A stretch of 35,674 nt of DNA. Source: Actinomycetota bacterium. Its GTDB lineage: Bacteria > Actinomycetota > Actinomycetes > Nanopelagicales > Nanopelagicaceae. The first letter of the stretch is position 1; each line of letters opens with the position of its first letter. The DNA is taken from positions 1 to 35,674 of the forward strand of contig SYAM01000038.1 of the NCBI GenBank assembly GCA_005787645.1, given 5' to 3'. The translations under genes were made by a program, and so were the position numbers. A model generated the notes under the pieces. That model had not been told where the DNA came from. It saw only the letters and a program-made list of their open reading frames with translations, and ran no database searches. Shown here one piece after another: positions 15,393 through 23,068 of this stretch.

Positions 15393-15682
15393 CCGGTTGG
15401 CTCCGTAGATACTCGATCGCCAATCACATTGTGGGTATGCGCATGAGCTCCACGAACTATTGGAAGATAAGCATGGCCCATCCGTTCGCCATATTTGATG
15501 ATGGGGTCGCCTTTTGCAATATCTACTAGTGCAATCTTGTGGCCACGAGGGATTATGGTCTTCACCTCTAATATGGATGCGATATCACTCTGTTCGATTC
15601 GCATTCCAACAGGAAGTTCTTGCAAGGCGATTGCGATGTTGTCTCTAGCGTCTAAGACAATCAAGGAATTCACTCGTGCCAT
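15389..15682 (-). CDS. UxaA-family small subunit (SAF domain)
   Basis: 97 residues equivalent to the N-terminal SAF domain of UxaA/GarD or to SuyA. Characteristic stretches are LDARDNIAIALQELPVGMRI, IPRGHKIALVDIAKGDPIIKYGE, and the His-rich GAHAHTHNV, whose HxHTHN motif is conserved in small subunits. It heads the three-gene operon. The ATG has no Shine-Dalgarno; TAAAGT ends 6 nt upstream, indicating a leaderless transcript that begins just past the glnA terminator. Confidence 0.9.
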   Translation of the reverse strand: MARVNSLIVLDARDNIAIALQELPVGMRIEQSDIASILEVKTIIPRGHKIALVDIAKGDPIIKYGERMGHAYLPIVRGAHAHTHNVIGDRVSTEPTG

Positions 15683-15694
15683 GCCAAAACTTTA
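15683..15694 (-). promoter_or_regulatory. Leaderless-type -10 element before the SAF/UxaA gene
   Basis: TAAAGT (15694-15689) is followed by TTTGGC and then the ATG. No ribosome site is visible. The likely -35 zone overlaps the glnA terminator and shows no TTGACA-like hexamer. Confidence 0.45.
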
Positions 15695-15698
15695 TCGG

Positions 15699-15741
15699 AA
15701 AAAGTAGAGACCCCCGACGGTATGAGGCGCCGAGGGTCTCT
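15699..15741 (-). terminator. Rho-independent terminator of glnA
   Basis: On the minus strand AGAGACCC pairs perfectly with GGGTCTCT. Further G/C pairs extend inward (CGGCG region with CGTCGG), and ACTTTTTCC follows. It lies 13 bp after the glnA stop and separates glnA from the UxaA-like operon. Confidence 0.92.
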
Positions 15742-15754
15742 GATCTAGAGGGGT

Positions 15755-17185
15755 TTAGATATCGAAGTAGAGCTCGAACTCTGCTGGATGTGGACGAAGT
15801 CGAACGTAGTCGACCTCTTCCTTTCGCTTGAAAGCAATCCAGGTATCAATCAGATCTTGTGCGAAGACGCCACCTTGAGTAAGGAATGCGTGATCCTTCT
15901 CGAGGTTATCGAGAACTTCGCCAAGTGAACCTGGCACTTGCGGAATCGAGGCTGCTTCGGCCCCTTCAAGTTCGTAGAGGTCCTTATCGACTGGCTTTGG
16001 TGGCTCGATCTTGTTCTTGATGCCATCAAGGCCTGCCATCAACATCGCAGCAAATGCGAGGTATGGATTGGAAGATGGATCTGGGCAACGGAATTCGATT
16101 CGCTTTGCCTTGGGGTTTGAACCGGTGATTGGAATTCGAATACATGCAGAGCGGTTACGCGCTGAGTAGACCAAGTTAACTGGCGCTTCGTACCCAGGAA
16201 CAAGACGGCGGTAAGAGTTTACGGTCGGGTTGGTGAAGGCCAGTAGTGATGGCGCGTGCTTGAGTAAGCCTCCGATGTACCAACGTGCCATGTCAGAGAG
16301 ATCGCCATAACCCTCTCCCCAGAAGAGTGGCTTGCCGTCCTTCCATAGCGACTGGTGAACGTGCATTCCTGAACCATTGTCTCCAAAGAGAGGCTTTGGC
16401 ATGAAGGTTGCAGTCTTACCCGCCTGCCATGCGGTGTTCTTGATGATGTACTTGAACTTCATCAATTCATCGCCTGCGCTCAAGATGTCAGTGAACCTGT
16501 AGTTAATCTCCATCTGACCAGCAGTTCCGACTTCGTGGTGTGAACGTTCAACTTGAAGTCCCACTTTTCCAAGGTTCATCACCATTTGATCGCGTAGATC
16601 TGCGAATTGATCTGTTGGCGAGACCGGGAAGTAGCCACCCTTGATTCGAGTGCGATAGCCACGGTTTGGCGTTCCATCTGCATCGTATTCGATGCCAGTG
16701 TTCCACGCGCCTTCGTATGAATCGATGTGGTGATAAGCCTCATTCATTCCAGTCTTAAAGCGAACGCTGTCGAATACATAGAACTCCGCCTCGGGTGCGA
16801 AGAATGCGGTGTCCGCAATTCCAATTGATCGCATGTACTCAACGGCCTTAGCAACGATTCCTCGTGGATCACGCGAATACGGTGAGTTGTCGACGGGGTT
16901 ATGCACGGAGAAGAGAATGACGAGCGTCTTCTCTTTACGGAATGGATCGATAAATGCAGAACCTGGTATCGGAAGTAGTTTCATATCAGATTCATGAATC
17001 GATTGGAATCCGCGAATCGATGAACCATCGAACATTAAGCCTTCAGTGAATACTGCTTCGTCGAAAGATTCGGCAGGAACATTGAAGTGGTGCTGGATGC
17101 CTGGTAGATCGATAAATCGGACATCGACTAACTTGATATCCTCTTTCTTAATATAGGCAAGGATTTCGCTTGCGCTCTTAAACAT
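15755..17185 (-). CDS. glnA: Type I glutamine synthetase
   Basis: A 476-residue GSI enzyme that condenses glutamate and ammonia with ATP. Blocks include VDVRFIDLPGIQHHF, EGLMFDGSSIRGFQ, FFAPEAEFYVFD, the ATP-site NGSGMHVHQSLWKDG, and the RNRSACIRIPI region. A Tyr in DKDLYELEGAEA matches the adenylylation loop, so GlnE-type control is possible. The ATG at 17185 is preferred over the one six codons upstream because GGAGG (17191-17195) precedes it and the protein then begins MFKSAS like other GlnA proteins. A GlnR-like box lies about 150 bp upstream and an 8-bp inverted repeat lies in the leader. Confidence 0.97.
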   Translation of the reverse strand: MFKSASEILAYIKKEDIKLVDVRFIDLPGIQHHFNVPAESFDEAVFTEGLMFDGSSIRGFQSIHESDMKLLPIPGSAFIDPFRKEKTLVILFSVHNPVDNSPYSRDPRGIVAKAVEYMRSIGIADTAFFAPEAEFYVFDSVRFKTGMNEAYHHIDSYEGAWNTGIEYDADGTPNRGYRTRIKGGYFPVSPTDQFADLRDQMVMNLGKVGLQVERSHHEVGTAGQMEINYRFTDILSAGDELMKFKYIIKNTAWQAGKTATFMPKPLFGDNGSGMHVHQSLWKDGKPLFWGEGYGDLSDMARWYIGGLLKHAPSLLAFTNPTVNSYRRLVPGYEAPVNLVYSARNRSACIRIPITGSNPKAKRIEFRCPDPSSNPYLAFAAMLMAGLDGIKNKIEPPKPVDKDLYELEGAEAASIPQVPGSLGEVLDNLEKDHAFLTQGGVFAQDLIDTWIAFKRKEEVDYVRLRPHPAEFELYFDI

Positions 17186-17204
17186 CTCTTCCTCCATTTT
17201 CATT

Positions 17205-17226
17205 CTCTTAAGCGTTTACTTAAGAG
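17205..17226. repeat. Perfect inverted repeat in the glnA leader
   Basis: CTCTTAAG-N6-CTTAAGAG, with 8-bp arms, starts 10 bp upstream of the glnA Shine-Dalgarno. It could be an operator or an mRNA hairpin that affects translation or stability. No T-tract on the coding side suggests termination. Confidence 0.55.
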
Positions 17227-17293
17227 GCGTGCTCATACATGTGGATGAAGAGCCATTCAGCGTCTTTGGTGAAGGGCGCTCCAACGAAGGCAC

Positions 17294-17299
17294 ACGTTA
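17294..17299 (-). promoter_or_regulatory. Possible glnA -10 element
   Basis: TAACGT fits TANNNT. The implied start site would place the GlnR-like box centre near -53, a normal activator position. There is no convincing -35, as is common for activated promoters. Speculative. Confidence 0.3.
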
Positions 17300-17331
17300 G
17301 GCCAAAACCATGAAGCGGGAATAACCCCCAT

Positions 17332-17347
17332 GTTTCGGGATTGTTAC
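17332..17347 (-). promoter_or_regulatory. GlnR-like box upstream of glnA
   Basis: On the minus strand GTAAC-N6-GAAAC matches the actinobacterial GlnR half-box pair gTnAC-N6-GaAAC exactly. Six bases later GTTAT gives a partial third element. It sits between glnA and the divergent RDD gene, about 44 bp from the latter's start, so either could be regulated. GlnR itself is not in the window. Confidence 0.6.
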
Positions 17348-17378
17348 CTTTGGTGGAGCCAACCTTGAGGGTTGCCCG

Positions 17379-17390
17379 TACTCTTGGGGA
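17379..17390 (+). promoter_or_regulatory. Leaderless-type -10 element before the RDD gene
   Basis: TACTCT (17379-17384) is followed by six bases and then the GTG. The GGGGA immediately before the GTG is too close to act as a normal ribosome site. Confidence 0.4.
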
Positions 17391-17783
17391 GTGAGCCAAA
17401 ATCGAGATAATCTCAGCGAATCGGGGGAGCCGGCCATGGCAATTGCCGGCTACAGCCGCAGGCTCTCTGCCCTGATTATCGATTGGCTTGCCGCCGGTCT
17501 CATCGCGGGGTTGATAACCCAAAAAACCCTCGACCAGGGGTGGCTTCAACTAGCAGTTTTCTTCGCAGAGGTCGCGCTCTTCACTGCGCTCTTGGGGGGT
17601 TCGGCCGGTCAAGTGGTTGTCGGTATTCGCATTGTGGATATCGATACCCATATGAAAATCGGGGTTCTGCCCTCCCTTATCCGCACGCTACTTATCTGCC
17701 TGGTCGTGCCACCATTGTTAACCATCCATGGTCGTGGCCTGCACGATCGCGCGGTGCGCACAGTCCCTACGGTGCGAATTTAG
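17391..17783 (+). CDS. RDD-family membrane protein
   Basis: A 130-residue RDD protein. The first helix carries YSRRLSALIIDWLAAG (the R...D pattern), the second lies around residues 53-70, and GGSAGQVVVGIRIVD leads into the C-terminal helix and the HGRGLHDRAVRT motif that ends RDD domains. Function is unknown; RDD proteins beside glnA recur in actinobacteria. The GTG start is divergent from glnA, and the 3' end overlaps the convergent DUF4191 gene by 4 bp. A Met 15 codons in (MAIAGYS) is an alternative start. Confidence 0.88.
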   Translation: MSQNRDNLSESGEPAMAIAGYSRRLSALIIDWLAAGLIAGLITQKTLDQGWLQLAVFFAEVALFTALLGGSAGQVVVGIRIVDIDTHMKIGVLPSLIRTLLICLVVPPLLTIHGRGLHDRAVRTVPTVRI

Positions 17784-18451
17784 CGTTTAGGGATCTTTCG
17801 CATATTTGGAAGTGGACCTTTAGGCATTGGCAATTTTGCTCCGCCTACAGATTTCTCGCGCGCTCTCGCTTCACGAAGTTGGGACTTGGTTAATTTCTTA
17901 GGAAGTTTCTTGAGGTGCTTCTGTAACTTGCGAAGTGGAACCCTTCCCTCACCTTCGCCGACGAGCACTTCATGAACTGGGACTCCAGAGAGGAATCGCT
18001 CCATCTTTCGGCGTTCGTCAGTCATCATCACGCGCACTGCATTTGTTCCTTCACCTGTCACTACGACTCCGGCTCGACCGAGGCTGCGATGCACCAGATC
18101 TTGATTGCGTGCGACTTGAACTCCGGCAGTAGTGGTCCATCCTTTACGAATGGACATGAGGACGCTTGCCCCTGCTCCAACTTGATCTTCGATTGATGAA
18201 TAAGCAGCAGATTCGGCTAAGCGAGAGAAGATAAAAAGGGTGAGAATGATGGCGAAAGGAATGGTCATTAAGGAGAGGTAAATTGTCCGCCCCAGTATGA
18301 CTCCAATGCCTATTCCCACTGCCATGACCAGAGCGAAGACGACTGTGAGCAGAACAGGTAGGAGTGGACGAGCCTCGCGCGTTACACGGTAGGCCTGCCT
18401 CAGAGTCTTAATCCACTCTGGTGATTTACGTGGTTTCTTCTCGCGCGCCAT
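17780..18451 (-). CDS. DUF4191 membrane protein
   Basis: A 223-residue protein with a basic N-terminus (MAREKKPRKSPEW), two adjacent membrane helices (about residues 30-75), and a long cytosolic region with SSIEDQVGAGASVL, RGWTTTAGVQVARNQDLVHR and GRAGVVVTGEG. It ends in a Lys/Arg-rich tail. This matches the actinobacterial DUF4191 family, which is found next to lipA; no function is established. AGGA lies 4-5 nt before the ATG. It follows the acyltransferase by 10 bp as the last gene of lipB-lipA-plsC. Confidence 0.88.
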   Translation of the reverse strand: MAREKKPRKSPEWIKTLRQAYRVTREARPLLPVLLTVVFALVMAVGIGIGVILGRTIYLSLMTIPFAIILTLFIFSRLAESAAYSSIEDQVGAGASVLMSIRKGWTTTAGVQVARNQDLVHRSLGRAGVVVTGEGTNAVRVMMTDERRKMERFLSGVPVHEVLVGEGEGRVPLRKLQKHLKKLPKKLTKSQLREARAREKSVGGAKLPMPKGPLPNMRKIPKR

Positions 18452-18461
18452 GTCCTAAAGG

Positions 18462-19178
18462 TTACCCTCTCTCTCCCTCGACCTCTTCCAGGGTAGGTGC
18501 GCTTCCACCTAGACGAGCCGGCGCCCACCATTGCCCCCGATGCTCATCAGGATATTCAGCTTGCACTTTCCGGAGCAATTTCTCCAAAGCTGACTTAATC
18601 TGCCCTTCAGCGCTCTCCACCTCTGTTTCACGAGTGAAAATAAGGGGTTCACCGACATAAATAGATATCGGGAATTTATTCCTGCGAAAATCTCGTTTTC
18701 GCCCCTTAGTCCAGATTCGTTGGCTTCCCCAAACAATCGTAGGAAAGACTGGAACGTTGGCGCCAATCGCCAAACGGGCGGCTCCAGATTTCATCGATTT
18801 AATCTCGAAACTTTTCGAGATTGTCGCTTCGGGGAAGATGCCGACTATTTCACCAGCCTTGAGCGCGCGCAGTGCAGCAACAAACGATCCCGATCCTGAA
18901 TTGCGATCCACGCTGATGTGATGCATACCGCGCATAAGCGGGCCAGCAATCTTGTTATCAAAGATCTGCTTCTTGGCCATGTAGCGGACGTATCGCTTCG
19001 CCGGCAAGGCCGCTGTTCCCGAGAGCGCAAAATCGAGATAACCAACGTGGTTGATTGCTAGGACCGCACCACCGGTGCGTGGGATGTTTTCTTCACCTTT
19101 GATAATCAATCGTAAGCCCAGGTACTTCCATAGAAGCCGGACGACGAGAATGACTACTGGGTAGACCCGATCAGTCAT
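18462..19178 (-). CDS. Lysophospholipid acyltransferase (PlsC-like, second copy)
   Basis: A 238-residue LPLAT-family protein with an N-terminal hydrophobic segment, the catalytic HX4D in INHVGYLDF, and EGxx motif variant FPEATIS where most PlsC have FPEGTRS. A WAPARLGGSAPTLEE tail is typical of actinobacterial paralogues. It probably acylates a glycerolipid or glycolipid intermediate. The ATG at 19178 overlaps the lipA stop (ATGACTGA); the frame continues 13 codons upstream but those residues lie within lipA. The altered motif suggests a different acceptor from the copy at 4.6 kb. Confidence 0.88.
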   Translation of the reverse strand: MTDRVYPVVILVVRLLWKYLGLRLIIKGEENIPRTGGAVLAINHVGYLDFALSGTAALPAKRYVRYMAKKQIFDNKIAGPLMRGMHHISVDRNSGSGSFVAALRALKAGEIVGIFPEATISKSFEIKSMKSGAARLAIGANVPVFPTIVWGSQRIWTKGRKRDFRRNKFPISIYVGEPLIFTRETEVESAEGQIKSALEKLLRKVQAEYPDEHRGQWWAPARLGGSAPTLEEVEGERG

Positions 19179-20115
19179 GTGCGGAGAACGCCTGCTTAGC
19201 ATCTCTGGCCTGTACATATAACTTTCCTGCTCGATAACTTGAACGGACTAATGGTCCACTCATCACTCCAGCAAATCCAATCTCTTTCGCAAGAGCGGCT
19301 AATTCCACAAACTCCTCAGGTTTTACCCAACGCTCGACTGGGTGATGCTTCGCGGTAGGTCGTAGATATTGGGTGATGGTGATCAAATCACAACCTGCCT
19401 GATGGAGATTTACCAGCGCTTCTTCGATTTCCGCTCGCGTCTCACCTAATCCGAGGATGAGATTGGATTTTGTGATGAGCCCAAAGTTTCGTGCCTGTGA
19501 GATGACATCTAATGAACGTTCATACGTGAATGCAGGTCGGATTTGGCGAAATATTCGTGGCACTGTCTCAAGGTTATGTGCAAATACTTCGGGGCGAGCG
19601 GCGAAGACCTGTTCGAGCAATTCAGGTCGGGCATTGAAGTCGGGCGCGAGCATCTCGACGCCGCAACCCGGCACCAATTCGTGGATTTTGATAATCGTTT
19701 CGGCATAGAGCCAAGCGCCTTCGTCATCTAAATCATCGCGAGCAACTCCAGTAACCGTTGCGTAACGAAGCTCCATCTTTGCCACCGACTCTGCCACGCG
19801 TCGTGGTTCATCGCGATCAAGGGGGAGGGGCTTTCCAGTATCGATATTGCAAAAATCGCAGCGCCGGGTGCAGACCGAACCTCCGATGAGGAAGGTTGCT
19901 TCACGATCTTCCCAACATTCGAAGATGTTCGGGCATGCTGCTTCTTGGCAGACTGTATGTAACCCCTCGCCAGAAACTAGTGAGCGAAGACTTGTGTATT
20001 CCGGTCCCATTTTTGCTTTGGTCTTAATCCATTCAGGTTTTCTTTCGATGGGAGTTTGAGCATTGCGAGCTTCGATTCGCAATAAGCGTCTTCCATCAGG
20101 AGCGGGCGCGTTCAT
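19171..20115 (-). CDS. lipA: Lipoyl synthase
   Basis: A 314-residue radical SAM enzyme that inserts two sulfurs into protein-bound octanoate. The auxiliary cluster ligands are C56, C61 and C67 in CQEAACPNIFEC, and the SAM cluster CX3CX2C is CTRRCDFC (C82, C86, C89). YATVTGVARDDLDDEGA and the GGVMSGPLVRSSY-like C-terminus are standard, including the Ser of the RSSY motif that ligates the auxiliary cluster. Its ATG overlaps the lipB stop by 4 bp. Substrates in the window include the SucB lipoyl domains. Confidence 0.97.
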   Translation of the reverse strand: MNAPAPDGRRLLRIEARNAQTPIERKPEWIKTKAKMGPEYTSLRSLVSGEGLHTVCQEAACPNIFECWEDREATFLIGGSVCTRRCDFCNIDTGKPLPLDRDEPRRVAESVAKMELRYATVTGVARDDLDDEGAWLYAETIIKIHELVPGCGVEMLAPDFNARPELLEQVFAARPEVFAHNLETVPRIFRQIRPAFTYERSLDVISQARNFGLITKSNLILGLGETRAEIEEALVNLHQAGCDLITITQYLRPTAKHHPVERWVKPEEFVELAALAKEIGFAGVMSGPLVRSSYRAGKLYVQARDAKQAFSAHD

Positions 20116-20759
20116 GCAAGAACTCTCTCAAACTCGATAGCCAATTCCTCTGAGACAATCGGAATGACTTCTGCAAGGCTCACAACTCTGCCAAGTTCAG
20201 CACTCATGGAGGTGCTCATCACATCAGGAATTCCACACGGGATTATTCGCTCGAAATAGGAGAGATCAGGATTGACATTGAGTGCGAAGCCATGGGTAAC
20301 AATCCCTTTCGCCACACGGATTCCAATAGCCGCAATTTTGCGCTCTCCCCGTGAATCATTTAACCAGACACCAGAGTTATCGCAGATCTGACGTCCCTGA
20401 ATACCAAAATGTTTGAGCGCAGATATAAGAGCGCGCTCAAGGGTGCGAACAAAATCAACCACTTTGGTCGGTTCCTTTAATTTCACGACTGGATAGCCAA
20501 CAAGTTGCCCGGGACCATGCCAGGTGATTTTTCCTCCGCGATCAACATCGATAACCGGAACACCATTTATCGGACGTTCATGATCTTGCGTCCTTCGCCC
20601 CGCGGTATAGACCGATGGATGTTCGAGCAATAAAAGCGTTGATTGCGCAGTTCCACTAAGAATTTTATCGTGGAGATCTCGCTGGATGTGCAGCGCATCT
20701 TCATACTCAATAAGGCCAAGGTTGCGCACAAGAAACCGTGAGTCCGTCACAACCGCCAT
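20112..20759 (-). CDS. lipB: Octanoyl-ACP:protein octanoyltransferase
   Basis: A 215-residue LipB that transfers octanoyl from ACP to lipoyl-domain lysines. Motifs are LLLEHPSVYTAGRRT, VDRGGKITWHGPGQLVGYP, the conserved Lys in RKIAAIGIR, and the catalytic Cys in IIPCGIPD. The ATG at 20759 is preferred over the TTG nine codons upstream because the protein then starts near the conserved FLVRNLGLIEY strand. TAGGCT ends 7 nt upstream and no ribosome site is seen, suggesting a leaderless mRNA. It heads lipB-lipA-plsC-DUF4191. Confidence 0.95.
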   Translation of the reverse strand: MAVVTDSRFLVRNLGLIEYEDALHIQRDLHDKILSGTAQSTLLLLEHPSVYTAGRRTQDHERPINGVPVIDVDRGGKITWHGPGQLVGYPVVKLKEPTKVVDFVRTLERALISALKHFGIQGRQICDNSGVWLNDSRGERKIAAIGIRVAKGIVTHGFALNVNPDLSYFERIIPCGIPDVMSTSMSAELGRVVSLAEVIPIVSEELAIEFERVLA

Positions 20760-20772
20760 AGGCAATAGCCTA
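20760..20772 (-). promoter_or_regulatory. Leaderless-type -10 element before lipB
   Basis: TAGGCT (20772-20767) is followed by seven bases and then the ATG. The hexamer is identical to those before the LysE-family and pepA genes. Confidence 0.5.
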
Positions 20773-20872
20773 CTCAAGAGGGGCAAATCGAAGGTATTTC
20801 TCCTGTTGGCGCTAGGATTTGCAGGTGCTCATCACAAGGTATTGATGCTTGAATTGAGAGGAATTTCGCCCC

Positions 20873-23068
20873 GTGTCTAATGAAATGAATACATCTACGC
20901 TCGCGCACCGAACCGGTCGTGCTCGCAAGGGTCTCTGGATCGCCATCGTCGTTGTTTTCGGATGGATGGCAATCGGCGGGATATCAGGGCCGGTCTTCTC
21001 CAAGATCTCAACGGTGCAGGAGAACGACAACTCTGCATTCTTGCCAGAGAGCGCCGAATCGACGATCGCAAGCAAGATTACGGTTAAGTTCTCCAACCAG
21101 TCTTCTGATCTTCTACCGACCCTACTTCTGGCGGTGGGTAATGTGAGCCCAGAGAGTAATCCGCAACTTTTTGCAAAACTCAACTCCTACGCAGGCGCTC
21201 TTGGAGCACAAATCCTTCCCGAATCGAAAAAACCGCTTCGAGAGTACTTCATTGCTGGCGCCCCGCTCCAAGCCATTCCATCTGCAGATGGCAAGGCGGT
21301 GTTAATCAACGTTCAACTTAATTCAAAGATCGCTGGCGAGAATATCGACGAGGAGCCCATCCTTCCGTTGATAATCGATTTTATTCGTGAGGACCTAGAG
21401 GAGAATTTTGGTGGAGATTCAATTGAAACTCACGTCACGGGACCTGGTGGAATCTTTGCGGATCTCTTTGGGGCGTTTGGTTCGATTGATACCCGATTGC
21501 TATCTACCACTCTGATTGTCGTCGCCATTATTTTGATTATTGTGTATCGCTCACCTTTCCTTTGGACCATCCCGCTCTTCACAGCTGCGCTCGCGCTTGC
21601 CTTTGCAACCATGATTGTCTACTACCTTGCAAAAGCAGACATCATCGATCTCAACGGTCAGACTCAAGGAATCCTTGACGTACTCGTACTTGGAGCAGCA
21701 ACCGACTATGCGCTTCTCCTAATTTCACGTTATCGAGAGGAACTTCATCTTCACCAATCGTGCTTCACTGCAATGCGCGTTGCTCTGCGAGGAGTGGTTG
21801 AGCCAATTCTGGCCTCCGGCTCAACTGTGATTGCAGGTTTAATGGTCCTCTTATTGAGCGACCTTTCAAGTAATCGAGGTTTAGGTCCAGTTGGTTCGAT
21901 CGGTATTGCATGTGCCATGTTTGCCGCGCTCACCTTGCTTCCTGCAGCGCTAGTCTTGGTCGGACGTTGGGTGTTCTGGCCAAAGAAGCCAAAGTTTGAT
22001 TCAGAGGACGAGAAACTCTCCGGTTTGTGGTCAAAGGTTGGGAATTTGGTGGATAGAAAACCAAAGCCTGTCTGGATCAGCACCGCGATCCTCTTAGTGA
22101 TTTTTGCTGGCTTCTCGTTTACCTTGAAATCTGATGGATTGGCGCAAACCGACGCGTTCACGACGCGACCTGATTCCGTGATTGGCCTTGAGAAACTGGG
22201 GGAGCACTTCCCTAGTGGAGAAGGAACGCCGGTAGAGGTAGTGGTCAAAGAGAGTGATCTCCAGCGGTCAATTTCTGCGATCTCTCAGGTCAAGAATGTG
22301 GCATCGGTAGTCCCCGTCACCAATTTTGACGTAGCAACAATGACTCCGACCAAAGATGTGAAAGTGGTAGACGGTAATGTTTTGCTCTACGCAACCCTTT
22401 CAGTTGCCGCTGATTCCACAGAAGCAAAGAACACTATCCCGCTCATCAGGGAAGCGGCAAAATCCATAAATTCAACAAGTCTTGTCGGTGGTCAGACTGC
22501 GATTGGTTATGATGTCGATCAATCATCTAAGCGCGATAATCGCGTGATTATCCCGATCGTACTTCTCCTCATCGCTCTGATTCTCGGGTTGCTCTTACGA
22601 AGTATTTTTGCTGCAGCACTACTACTGGTAACAGTCGTACTCTCATTCTTTGCAACTCTTGGTGTATGTGCGCTGGTCTTCGAGTATGTCTTCGGCTTTG
22701 AAGGCACAGATGCGAGTTTCCCACTCTTTGCATTTGTCTTCCTCGTAGCATTGGGTATCGATTACAACATCTTCCTGATGACTCGTGTCCGTGAAGAAGC
22801 GCAGAAGATTGGCACGAAGGCTGGAGTCATTCGTGGTCTCACTGTCACCGGTGGAGTCATCACCTCAGCAGGAATCGTGCTGGCGGCAACTTTTGGTGTC
22901 CTTGGCGTTTTGCCACTTGTATTCCTCGCCGAACTTGGTTTTGCGGTGGCATTTGGAGTATTGCTCGACACCATCGTTGTTCGTTCACTCTTGGTGCCTG
23001 CGTTAGTTCGAATTTTTGGCAAGAAGATTTGGTGGCCATCCAAACTCTCCAAGGTTGGTATCGATTGA
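20873..23068 (+). CDS. MMPL-family transporter
   Basis: A 731-residue RND/MMPL exporter with the usual duplicated plan: one N-terminal helix (about residues 20-40), an extracytoplasmic domain, a block of five or six helices with the GxxxDY motif LVLGAATDYALLLISRYREEL, then a second soluble domain and a second helix block with FLVALGIDYNIFLMTRVREE. The paired Asp-Tyr sites carry the proton relay. Actinobacterial MMPL proteins export lipids or siderophores; the cargo here is unknown. The GTG at 20873 has GAGAGGA about 10 nt upstream; an in-frame ATG four codons later is an alternative. It is divergent from lipB. Confidence 0.93.
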   Translation: MSNEMNTSTLAHRTGRARKGLWIAIVVVFGWMAIGGISGPVFSKISTVQENDNSAFLPESAESTIASKITVKFSNQSSDLLPTLLLAVGNVSPESNPQLFAKLNSYAGALGAQILPESKKPLREYFIAGAPLQAIPSADGKAVLINVQLNSKIAGENIDEEPILPLIIDFIREDLEENFGGDSIETHVTGPGGIFADLFGAFGSIDTRLLSTTLIVVAIILIIVYRSPFLWTIPLFTAALALAFATMIVYYLAKADIIDLNGQTQGILDVLVLGAATDYALLLISRYREELHLHQSCFTAMRVALRGVVEPILASGSTVIAGLMVLLLSDLSSNRGLGPVGSIGIACAMFAALTLLPAALVLVGRWVFWPKKPKFDSEDEKLSGLWSKVGNLVDRKPKPVWISTAILLVIFAGFSFTLKSDGLAQTDAFTTRPDSVIGLEKLGEHFPSGEGTPVEVVVKESDLQRSISAISQVKNVASVVPVTNFDVATMTPTKDVKVVDGNVLLYATLSVAADSTEAKNTIPLIREAAKSINSTSLVGGQTAIGYDVDQSSKRDNRVIIPIVLLLIALILGLLLRSIFAAALLLVTVVLSFFATLGVCALVFEYVFGFEGTDASFPLFAFVFLVALGIDYNIFLMTRVREEAQKIGTKAGVIRGLTVTGGVITSAGIVLAATFGVLGVLPLVFLAELGFAVAFGVLLDTIVVRSLLVPALVRIFGKKIWWPSKLSKVGID

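Noticed and set aside
17220..17549. 109-codon minus-strand frame between glnA and RDD
   Set aside because: It runs antisense through the RDD N-terminus and covers the GlnR-like box; its sequence shows no domain and is best explained as a shadow.
20787..20872. Possible small gene or RNA between lipB and the MMPL gene
   Set aside because: No conserved frame or stable hairpin is visible; it is most simply a divergent promoter region.
21751..22248. 165-codon minus-strand frame inside the MMPL gene
   Set aside because: Antisense to conserved MMPL sequence, no domain features, Ser/Pro/Thr-rich composition typical of a shadow frame.
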